DNA from: Flavobacterium soyae
GTDB lineage: Bacteria; Bacteroidota; Bacteroidia; Flavobacteriales; Flavobacteriaceae
Direction: 5' to 3'
Assembly: GCF_021245985.1 (NCBI RefSeq)
Contig: NZ_JAJQXA010000002.1
Coordinates: 412,668 to 476,667, forward strand
DNA: 64,000 nucleotides
A model generated the notes under the pieces. That model searched no databases, was not told the DNA's origin, and worked only from the letters and a program-made list of their open reading frames with translations. The stretch's first letter is position 1. Each line of letters starts with the position of its first letter. The position numbers and the translations under genes are program-made. Below are positions 1 to 8,058 of this stretch, piece after piece.

Positions 1-127
1 ACCTAATTTTAAGTTTATATTTATTTATTACCCAACGACTTAACAAGTATCTTCAAAAATCTTAAAAAGATATTATATAAAAAAGAACAAGCCCTAAAAA
101 AGATTAATGAACAATGAAAACTCCAAA

Positions 128-2338
128 CTAATCATTCAATTCTACAGCTTTGATTTCTATAACCACACTGCTTTCTTGTCTTGACGAAGAAACCTTTAAT
201 CCTGCTTTCATAAGGAAATCACCAGAAAAAACAGTACCTGATTCTTCAAAAGTATTTTTAGCTTTTGGCATTAAGTTAATTTCTTTTACACTGTACATTT
301 TTGAAGCATCAAGTCCTTCCAGCCTTACTAAACTGTAATTAGGATCTGTAAGCGGATGCAGCGTATAAGAAAAAAGTACCGATTGTGTTTTATTTTCATT
401 TACATACATCAAAACGGCCCTGCTGTCTTCATAAGGAGAAATCAATCGGTATAAATCTCCCTGCCAGATTACGGGACTTAACCGTTTATAATTGGCTGCG
501 GCCTCTTTACAATATAAAAGTTCATCATTTTTTAAACCGCCAACATGAATATCAAATCCTAATTTTCCCATCATGGCCACATCGGTTTTAAATTTAATGG
601 ACTGATTTCCCATTGAGGTTACATGATTACAAACCGCCAGTGCTGGATAAAAACCAGAATAACCCCATTGTATAAAAATGCGGTCAAAAGGATCTGTATT
701 ATCGCTTGCCCAAAATTCCGTAAAGTAGTTCAGCATCCCATAATCCACTCTGCCTCCGCCTCCGGCACAAAGCATCATGGGCAGGTTTGGATATTTACTC
801 TTTATCTTGTCCAGAACTTTATATAATCCTCTTGTATATTCTATAAACAAATGGGATTGTTTATTTTTTAAATAAGAGGAATAAGCGTTCGTCATCATGC
901 GGTTACAGTCCCATTTAAAAAAAGCCACACCAGACTGTGTCTGCATTATATCATCAACCACCTTAAATACAAAATCCTGAACTTTCGGATTACATAAATC
1001 CAAAACCAATTGTGAACGATACAGGCTCTTTTCGCGATTTGGAAGGGTTAAAACCCAATCCGGGTGTTTTTCATACAATTCACTTTTCTCATTAATCATT
1101 TCGGGTTCAATCCAGATACCGAATTTTACATTGGTTTCCCTGGCCTTTTCCATCAAAAAACCAATACCGTCCGGTAATTTCGTTTTCGTGGCCTGCCAGT
1201 CTCCCAAACCAGATACAGAACCGCTTCTTGGATATTTATTACCAAACCAGCCATCGTCGAGCAAAAACATATCGACACCTAATGTTTTGGCATCATCAAA
1301 CATATTACTCAGCTTAGTCTGATCAAAATCAAAAAAAGTAGTTTCCCAGTTATTTAATAAAGTCAGCCGTGGTTTTTCACCATCTTTAAGCCCGTATTTT
1401 CGTGCCCAGGTATGTAAGTTCCTGCTTGCCTGCCCTTTTCCATGATTCGAAAATGTATAAATAAAAGAGGGTGTTTTGAATACTTTTCCGGGTTCCAGAC
1501 TGTACTCTGATGCAAATTCATTGATTCCCGAAATAATTCTCAGTTCATTGTTGTTGTCTACATCAAATGTGAATTTAAAATTGCCTGACCACGCTATTGT
1601 GCCAGCAATGACTTCACCTGTGTTTTCATTTGATTTTGAATTTAACGAAAGAAAAAAACTCGGTGCGGCAAACATGTTGGTACGAACCCCTAATTTTGAA
1701 TCTATAACCCTGCTTCCCGGGTTAAGCTGGCTTTCTTCCATTCTCATTTCCTCAACTACATCACTGTAATATTGTGTTAGCCAATATCTGTCGGCATCTA
1801 AATGTAAGGCCGATGAAGCATAATTATAAAGTATTACAGGCTTTTTTTCCTGATGCTGAATTTCTGTCCACAGCTCAATTACATTTTCTTTATAGAATGT
1901 TTTATAGTAAAGATTTACATAAAAAGGATATTGAGGATCTTTGAGTTTAATGATTGTTTCTGTTGAATTAGCATCAATTTTTCTCACGATATGATTTTGA
2001 TATTCTAATTCCAGAGAAGGGTTCCCATCATTATGCGTAGTTCGAATTGCAGACGTAAATAAATTATCCGTACCAAAAGCCGGATAAGCATTATGACGTA
2101 AATCAATCAATGGATTTCCGTCGTTGACTATAAACTTTTTGGTGTTTTCTTTGGACACTAATTCATATTCAAAACTGTTATTCAGCTTTGTACCCAAATA
2201 AGTCTGATATAACTTTTGATTTTTACCTACTTTTAAAACTAAGGCCGAATTTTCGGTTTCAATCTGAATTACCGGTTTTTCCTGTGCCTGAACAAAAGAA
2301 TACAAAAGGCTTAATAATAAAAGTAATAATTGCTTCAT
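128..2338 (-). CDS. Secreted GH36-family alpha-galactosidase
   Basis: Predicted to remove terminal alpha-linked galactose. The 736-residue length fits GH36. An N-terminal signal peptide ends near Ala18 (FVQAQ). The beta/alpha-barrel core carries the nucleophile motif FFKWDCN (Asp477) and the acid/base motif FWASDNTD (Asp546), with the family motifs LLDDGWFG and WIEPEMIN before them. It is the last gene of the eight-gene run that begins with the DPP4-like peptidase, 28 bp after the M24 gene. In that setting a plausible substrate is the Ser-linked alpha-galactose of plant extensins, but raffinose- or galactomannan-type galactosides are equally possible from sequence. Family call is secure; substrate is inference. 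Confidence 0.93.
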   Translation of the reverse strand: MKQLLLLLLSLLYSFVQAQEKPVIQIETENSALVLKVGKNQKLYQTYLGTKLNNSFEYELVSKENTKKFIVNDGNPLIDLRHNAYPAFGTDNLFTSAIRTTHNDGNPSLELEYQNHIVRKIDANSTETIIKLKDPQYPFYVNLYYKTFYKENVIELWTEIQHQEKKPVILYNYASSALHLDADRYWLTQYYSDVVEEMRMEESQLNPGSRVIDSKLGVRTNMFAAPSFFLSLNSKSNENTGEVIAGTIAWSGNFKFTFDVDNNNELRIISGINEFASEYSLEPGKVFKTPSFIYTFSNHGKGQASRNLHTWARKYGLKDGEKPRLTLLNNWETTFFDFDQTKLSNMFDDAKTLGVDMFLLDDGWFGNKYPRSGSVSGLGDWQATKTKLPDGIGFLMEKARETNVKFGIWIEPEMINEKSELYEKHPDWVLTLPNREKSLYRSQLVLDLCNPKVQDFVFKVVDDIMQTQSGVAFFKWDCNRMMTNAYSSYLKNKQSHLFIEYTRGLYKVLDKIKSKYPNLPMMLCAGGGGRVDYGMLNYFTEFWASDNTDPFDRIFIQWGYSGFYPALAVCNHVTSMGNQSIKFKTDVAMMGKLGFDIHVGGLKNDELLYCKEAAANYKRLSPVIWQGDLYRLISPYEDSRAVLMYVNENKTQSVLFSYTLHPLTDPNYSLVRLEGLDASKMYSVKEINLMPKAKNTFEESGTVFSGDFLMKAGLKVSSSRQESSVVIEIKAVELND

Positions 2339-2366
2339 TTTACGTCTTTATTATTGGTGTTAAAAA

Positions 2367-3578
2367 TTAATACCCAAAAGGATTGTCAACACTAAACATA
2401 GGTTCAGTAAACCATTTTGCTCCATTTTCAGTCATATAAAAATGGTCTTCATGCCTGATTCCAAATTTTCCCGGAATGCAAATCATTGGTTCGTTACTCA
2501 CCACCATTCCTTCCAGCAGTTTTATTTCGCTTCCGCGGACTAAATACGGGTATTCATGAATATCAAGTCCGGTTCCGTGTCCCACTCTGTGCGGTAATCC
2601 CGGTAAATTATAATCAGGGCTTAATCCGGCTTCTGCCAATGTTTTTCGGGCTGCATCATCTACTGATCCGCAGGAAGCACCAATCTTTGCAGCTTCAAAA
2701 GCAGCAAGCTGAGTCTTCTTTTCTAAATTCCAAATAGTTCTGTATTCATCAGAAGCTTCTCCATAAACATACGATCTGGTAATATCAGAAAGATATCCTT
2801 CTAACCTGCAGCCTGTATCTACAATAACTGCTTCATTTTCTTTTAAAGGCTGCGGGACCGAAACACCGTGAGGATACTGTGTATCATCTCCAAATAAAAC
2901 AATACAGAAGTAAGAACCGGAAGAAATTCCTGCTTTGATATGGGCTTTATTTATAAAATCTGTGACTTCACCCACTGTAATTCCGGGTCTTAATATTCTC
3001 GCAGCAGCTCTTTGAACCTCCATCGTAATATCTTTTGCTTTCTGTATAATCGCGATTTCATTTTTAGATTTCTGCATTCTACAAGCCGACGTAATATTTT
3101 GTGCCGTTATAAAATCATAACTGCTATTTGCTTTTGAAACTCCATCAACCAAAAAATAAGGGGCTGATTCATCAATTGCAATTAAACCCGTTAAAATATT
3201 TTTTGTATTCAATAAGTTTCCAAACAAAACATACGGAGATTCATGTTCTTCCCAACAGTTAATAGAAGAGTTAACTTTTTTGTATTTTTTAAAAGTGCCT
3301 TCTTCAAATTTTGGTACGATATATTCTAAAGAGCCGTCATCAAAAAGCAAAGCTCCCACCATTCTTTCAGAAGCACTCCAAAGCGTTCCTGTAAAATAAT
3401 ACAAATTGGTTCCTGCATTTAGATATAGTACTTTAACAGAATGGTCTTTCATTAGCTGTACGGCTTTTTTGATACGCCCTAAATATTCTTCCAGCAGAAT
3501 AGGCTGAACATCATAGGTTCTGTTTTCTATTTTTTCTAATTCAGCTGCGGCATTTGAGCCTCCTGCACCTATTGTCAT
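2367..3578 (-). CDS. M24-family Xaa-Pro peptidase (aminopeptidase P-like)
   Basis: Cytoplasmic metallopeptidase of the pita-bread fold, expected to cleave the bond before proline, and possibly hydroxyproline, in short peptides. The C-terminal catalytic half shows all five metal ligands: Asp in IVDTG, Asp in SDITRS, His in RVGHGTGL, Glu in NEPM and Glu in IRHEDHF. The N-terminal half is a creatinase-type domain. No signal peptide is visible, so it probably acts on imported peptides. It lies between GH43 (32 bp upstream) and GH36 (28 bp downstream). Its position in a glycosidase run next to hydroxyproline catabolism suggests it trims glycopeptide backbones. Creatinase-like amidinohydrolase activity is a less likely alternative. 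Confidence 0.9.
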   Translation of the reverse strand: MTIGAGGSNAAAELEKIENRTYDVQPILLEEYLGRIKKAVQLMKDHSVKVLYLNAGTNLYYFTGTLWSASERMVGALLFDDGSLEYIVPKFEEGTFKKYKKVNSSINCWEEHESPYVLFGNLLNTKNILTGLIAIDESAPYFLVDGVSKANSSYDFITAQNITSACRMQKSKNEIAIIQKAKDITMEVQRAAARILRPGITVGEVTDFINKAHIKAGISSGSYFCIVLFGDDTQYPHGVSVPQPLKENEAVIVDTGCRLEGYLSDITRSYVYGEASDEYRTIWNLEKKTQLAAFEAAKIGASCGSVDDAARKTLAEAGLSPDYNLPGLPHRVGHGTGLDIHEYPYLVRGSEIKLLEGMVVSNEPMICIPGKFGIRHEDHFYMTENGAKWFTEPMFSVDNPFGY

Positions 3579-3610
3579 TTTTTTTAAATTAAATTAAATC
3601 TTATGGTTAT

Positions 3611-5752
3611 TTATTTCTCTTTTGGTTTAGTTTCTTTCATCAGTTTTTGCAGATCTTCCTGAGTAAGTGCATAGTCATACATTTGTACTGATGCAATATA
3701 TCCGGAAAAATATTCTCCCGCATCTGATGCTCCTATTATAATTTTTGCCTTATCTATGGCAGATGATAATAGCATATTTTGTGAATTATCTAAAATACCA
3801 TCCACATATACTTTTTCTACAACACCATCGAAAGTTAAAACAATGTGATGCCATTTACCGGCTTCGGGTACTTTTTTATATCTCATATCAAAATGACCGT
3901 CTAAATGTACGCCAGCACCATAATTTCCGCTGTTATATGCCAATGCATTATAGGAATTTGCCAAACCCAATGCCTGCCTGTCACACCAGGAAACTAAAAT
4001 TTCTCCTTCGTTTGCTATCTCGGGATTTTTAACCCAGACTGCGGCGGTATACGAGCCATTCCATGCCAGACTTTTAGGAACTGGTTTATTTAGCGTCAAA
4101 GCTCCTTTTTTAAAATTAAAAGCTTTAATTCCGTTTAATTCTTCTAAAGAAATATCCCCGCTTTTTTCAAAAATGCCGCCTATAGATCCTTTATTTAAAA
4201 AAGAAGCTGAACTAAGGTTACTAAAACTTTTGGCATTTAGATCAACAATCATTTTTTTACTGCTTTTTTCCGCCGGAACTTTAACTGATGGTTGATTTTT
4301 TAAATGAAGAGGAATATCAAATAAGGAACTGTACACTTTTATATTCCAGACTGTGGGATAAAGTCCCATTTTTTCTGTCGCTAAAACAGTTAGTTTTATA
4401 TAACGGGCAGTTACATCATTATCATCAATCATTGGGCTTCCCGCCGTTTTATTTCTGGATTTATCAGCATACATATTCCAGTTCTTTTCGTTTAGAGAAT
4501 ATTCCAGTTTATACTGGTAATAATAACTCGCAAATTCAAACTGAGTCATTATTCTTTTTATTTTTTTCTCAGAACCTAAATCAACTATTAAATACTGAGG
4601 TGTGGTATTATCAGCCGCTTTCCACATTGTGGCATTATTATCATCTGTGGCAAAAGATGGTTTATATTCATAATTATACTGAGTTGATTTTAAATGATAA
4701 AAGGAAGAAGCGGTTGTTTTTGCCTTAAAAGCAATATTTTCAGGTACTTCAGATTGTATTAATTTTTCAATTCCTTGGTTTGCAGGGATAACTTTTTGGA
4801 TTGTCGAATCATTTTCAAAAATCATTTTATCGATACAAACCTGCCTTGCAAGTCCGCCTCTTGTCATGGGATAATCATGTTTATGATAGACGATGTAGTA
4901 ATCGTCTTTTTCCTGTAAAACAGAATGATGTCCGGGACCATGAACACTTTGATCTTCATTGGTACTCAAAATAGGATTGTTTTTCCCCGGAGTAAAAGGC
5001 CCGTAAGGCGAATTAGAATAGGAATAGCGAACATTGTAGGTTTCATCATGACAGGAAGCTCCTGAATACATTAAAATGTACTTGGATCCTTTTTTCATCA
5101 TATAAGCTGCTTCAAATGGAGCCGGGGTTTGTTCTAATGGAATATTGACTGAATTTTTCATTTCACTCATTGTATTTTTGTCCAATTCTCCTACAGCATA
5201 TCCACCATTATAATACACCCACGTTCCCCAATATCCATATATTTTGCCGTTTGCATCTTTAAAAAACTGTGCATCAAGTGATGGAAAACCTTCTCTGGGA
5301 TATCCGTTTGAAATAACCGGAACATCGTTTTCACTCAATTTTGTCCATGGCCCAACCGGAGAATCTGATACATATCCGTAAATATTACAGCCTATTTCGC
5401 AATTCCCAAAATACAAATAATACTTACCGTTGTCTCCCTCTATTATATCGGGAGCCCAAAAATTAGTGATTGATTTTGCAGAAAAAGAAGGAATTTCCAT
5501 GATATAATTATACCAGTTTTTCAGGTCTTTACTATACCAGACCGTAGGAGCTCCAGATGCCAGCATTTCGTTGTCTGTTGTGGCATAGATATAATAAATG
5601 TCTCCAAACTTTTTGATAGTGGGATCTGCAAACCAGCCCGGTAAAATGGGATTTCCAGCACCTGGACCGTTTACCTGAACATCATCCTGAGCCATGATGG
5701 TTCCCGTAAAAACAAGTATAATAAGACTATAAAATAGTTTCTTTTTCAGCAT
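3611..5752 (-). CDS. Secreted GH43-family glycosidase with F5/8C and LamG-like domains
   Basis: Probable alpha-L-arabinofuranosidase or related exo-enzyme. A signal peptide (ends near MAQ, residue 21) precedes a five-bladed-propeller GH43 domain (about 30-330). This has the catalytic base Asp43 in GWFADPT, the pKa modulator Asp160 in FPSLDAQFF and the general acid Glu214 in APFEAAY. An F5/8 type C carbohydrate-binding-like domain follows (about 335-475). A concanavalin/LamG-like domain closes the protein (about 500-705). In this locus the natural substrate could be the alpha-L-arabinofuranosyl cap of hydroxyproline-arabinosides or arabinogalactan side chains. The GH43 subfamily and exact linkage cannot be read from sequence alone. 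Confidence 0.9.
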   Translation of the reverse strand: MLKKKLFYSLIILVFTGTIMAQDDVQVNGPGAGNPILPGWFADPTIKKFGDIYYIYATTDNEMLASGAPTVWYSKDLKNWYNYIMEIPSFSAKSITNFWAPDIIEGDNGKYYLYFGNCEIGCNIYGYVSDSPVGPWTKLSENDVPVISNGYPREGFPSLDAQFFKDANGKIYGYWGTWVYYNGGYAVGELDKNTMSEMKNSVNIPLEQTPAPFEAAYMMKKGSKYILMYSGASCHDETYNVRYSYSNSPYGPFTPGKNNPILSTNEDQSVHGPGHHSVLQEKDDYYIVYHKHDYPMTRGGLARQVCIDKMIFENDSTIQKVIPANQGIEKLIQSEVPENIAFKAKTTASSFYHLKSTQYNYEYKPSFATDDNNATMWKAADNTTPQYLIVDLGSEKKIKRIMTQFEFASYYYQYKLEYSLNEKNWNMYADKSRNKTAGSPMIDDNDVTARYIKLTVLATEKMGLYPTVWNIKVYSSLFDIPLHLKNQPSVKVPAEKSSKKMIVDLNAKSFSNLSSASFLNKGSIGGIFEKSGDISLEELNGIKAFNFKKGALTLNKPVPKSLAWNGSYTAAVWVKNPEIANEGEILVSWCDRQALGLANSYNALAYNSGNYGAGVHLDGHFDMRYKKVPEAGKWHHIVLTFDGVVEKVYVDGILDNSQNMLLSSAIDKAKIIIGASDAGEYFSGYIASVQMYDYALTQEDLQKLMKETKPKEK

Positions 5753-5803
5753 TGCATTGTATTATAAATTAAACTGAGTAAAATATTTTTATAAAAAATA
5801 AAT

Positions 5804-5926
5804 GCCATCCTGAGCGAAGTCGAAGGCTTTTAAACGAAAAGGGCTTCGACTTCGCTCAGCCTGACAAAATTGGACTTCGCTCAGCCCGGAAAAATTCAAC
5901 TTTGCTTGACCTGACAATGGTTTTTG
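5804..5926. repeat. Intergenic interspersed repeat with GACTTCGCTCAG units
   Basis: The 196-bp gap between GH42 and GH43 holds several copies of the unit GACTTCGCTCAG or its complement CTGAGCGAAGTC. The first inverted pair (about 5814-5832 and 5850-5862) can fold into a hairpin. It resembles a widely dispersed flavobacterial intergenic repeat that yields fake ORFs. A 60-codon reading frame across it is an artefact. It could attenuate transcription between the two genes, but nothing here proves that. Confidence 0.6.
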
Positions 5927-5948
5927 AATTACCCAAAACAGATTTATA

Positions 5949-8051
5949 TTAATATTTCCAAACCAATACATCAGCAGTTTTTATTGCTGTGTTTCCAATA
6001 ATAATTTTGGCGCTTTTTGGTAAATTAATTTGATAGATTTTATCCGAATAATTAACTGCTATACCAAATCCGTCGCGATACTCCACCATAACTCCTTCAG
6101 GATAATTTTCTATAGGCATATTTTGTTTCTGGTATAACTTTCTTATGACTTGTTTTTCAAGTTCACCATTTTTAGAATCTACACCAACGTAGGTTACGGT
6201 TCCTTTACCTAAATTACGTGAAATAATGGCTGGCGTTCCCGAGTAAAAATCTCCGTCATAGGTTCCCCAGATTTCTGTTTCTTTATTTGGTTTTAGTAAA
6301 TCGCCCCAGCTTGTCCATTTAAATTCCTGATTATCAAATTTTATTATACCCGGAGACTGCGGCATTAACAAATCATACGATTCTATTTGAGAACCTATTA
6401 AATTCCACATAGGTTCATAGAACTTAGCTTCCCAAAGATGACCCTGACGGTTTTGAATTCCGGATCGGCAGCTCATTATTAAATTTCCTCCATTTTTGGC
6501 ATACAGATTTAGTTTATCGATCATTTTTTGATCAATCATCTGATAAGCCGGTACTATTAAAAAAGGATAATTCGAGAAATCAGCCGTATCGCGAACAAAG
6601 TCAACCGGTGCGCCAATAGATTTCGCAGCTTTGTAATATTTTAAGAAATGCCCAATTGTATTCCACTCTTTTGTCTGTTTGTTTAATTCAATCGCCATCA
6701 CATTATCGGCATTGAACAAAATTCCGGTTTTACGTTTTAAATAGTAATCCGGCAATGCAGGTTTAGCATCATACTTCTTTCGCAGTGTATCAATTTCTTT
6801 TATAAACTGATTAAATTCTTTACCGCCAGCGGTTGGTGTAACACCATCTGTACCTACAATACCATAATGAAACTGCTCATATCCATACAAAGGCGCACGA
6901 AAACGATAGGTGCAGGTAAATTTACTGCCGCCGGCAAAAACATGCCATAACCACATACGGATGCTTCCGGGCAGTGGCTGCGGATTGATGCTTCCCCAGT
7001 TTACTTGTCCCGGCTGTAATTCCATACAGCCATACATACCTTTTAAGGGACGAAAAAAATCATTAGACATGCCAATACTGGCATAATCGCCTAAGCGATA
7101 CCCATTTGGCCCTATTCCCAGACTTCCGCCGTAAACCAAATAACGGGTATAACAGTCAAAGTCTAATTCTTTACTCATTCCAACGAAACTTTCGTCGTAG
7201 TTAGATCTGTAATTAGAAGTGATCCATTGATTTTTATCTGCATACTTTCGTATTGTAACTGCCTGGCTGTCCAGAAAAGTTGCAGTTTCCTCATCTGCAA
7301 ATCGATAATGGTCTAACTGCGAATGTAAATTCATTCCCCATTCTTTGTGCAACGGAATATTAATCTGATCGAAACTGCTGTAAGTTCCACTCCAGAAATT
7401 GTTTCCCCAAGCCTGATTCAGGGCATCAATAGTTGTATACTTTTCCTTTAGCCAGTTACGATAGCGCTGCTGCGCATCTGCTCCGTAATCCAGAAAACGC
7501 GTAGGTTCATTGTCAACCTGCCATCCAATAATGTTTTTATTACTGCCATATCTTTTTGCCAGTTCTTCAATCATTTTCAGCGAATAGCTTCGATAATAAT
7601 TACTTGAAAATGAAGCGTGCTGTCTCGAACCATGATCTGTTTTGGTGCCGTCTTCATAAGTGGCGAGTACATCAGGGTGCTGGCGGACCAGCCATACCGG
7701 AGGTGTAGCGGTTGAGGTGCACATAATTATTTTTAAATTATATTTTGCAGCAATTCCTACCGCTTTATCCAGCCATTTAAAATCATAAACACCTTCCTGC
7801 GGTTCTAACTGCGCCCATGCAAATTCGCCAAAGTGAGTAAATTCAAAACCCATTTCGGCAATTTTTTTCAAATCGCGATCCCACTGACTCTGATCCCAAT
7901 GTTCGGGGTAATAATATACGCCAACTGTAGTTAAATCTTTTTTTGGAAAAAAATTTTCAAAATTCTGCGCACCGGAATTTAAACCCGTAAGTAATCCGAA
8001 TAAAGTAAATACTATTTTTTTGAAAAGGTGTTTTATTGATTTCCGCTTCAT
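5949..8051 (-). CDS. GH42-family beta-galactosidase, exported
   Basis: Retaining glycosidase for terminal beta-D-galactose, with alpha-L-arabinopyranose as a family alternative. The 700-residue length is typical. After a hydrophobic N-terminus (about 10-28) comes the GH42 signature VYYYPEHW. The acid/base is Glu182 in GWQVDNEP and the nucleophile Glu344 in GCMELQPGQVNWG. The trimerisation and C-terminal beta domains follow. Only 7 bp separate it from the upstream DUF5695-like gene, so the two are surely co-transcribed. It probably clears galactose from arabinogalactan-type or galactosylated peptides in the periplasm. Family call is firm. Confidence 0.93.
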   Translation of the reverse strand: MKRKSIKHLFKKIVFTLFGLLTGLNSGAQNFENFFPKKDLTTVGVYYYPEHWDQSQWDRDLKKIAEMGFEFTHFGEFAWAQLEPQEGVYDFKWLDKAVGIAAKYNLKIIMCTSTATPPVWLVRQHPDVLATYEDGTKTDHGSRQHASFSSNYYRSYSLKMIEELAKRYGSNKNIIGWQVDNEPTRFLDYGADAQQRYRNWLKEKYTTIDALNQAWGNNFWSGTYSSFDQINIPLHKEWGMNLHSQLDHYRFADEETATFLDSQAVTIRKYADKNQWITSNYRSNYDESFVGMSKELDFDCYTRYLVYGGSLGIGPNGYRLGDYASIGMSNDFFRPLKGMYGCMELQPGQVNWGSINPQPLPGSIRMWLWHVFAGGSKFTCTYRFRAPLYGYEQFHYGIVGTDGVTPTAGGKEFNQFIKEIDTLRKKYDAKPALPDYYLKRKTGILFNADNVMAIELNKQTKEWNTIGHFLKYYKAAKSIGAPVDFVRDTADFSNYPFLIVPAYQMIDQKMIDKLNLYAKNGGNLIMSCRSGIQNRQGHLWEAKFYEPMWNLIGSQIESYDLLMPQSPGIIKFDNQEFKWTSWGDLLKPNKETEIWGTYDGDFYSGTPAIISRNLGKGTVTYVGVDSKNGELEKQVIRKLYQKQNMPIENYPEGVMVEYRDGFGIAVNYSDKIYQINLPKSAKIIIGNTAIKTADVLVWKY

Positions 8052-8058
8052 TTCATAC

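Noticed and set aside
5789..5971. 60-codon ORF in the gap between GH42 and GH43
   Set aside because: It lies wholly in a dispersed repeat (AERSRSPF-type translation) and overlaps the end of GH42; no start signals or conservation expected.
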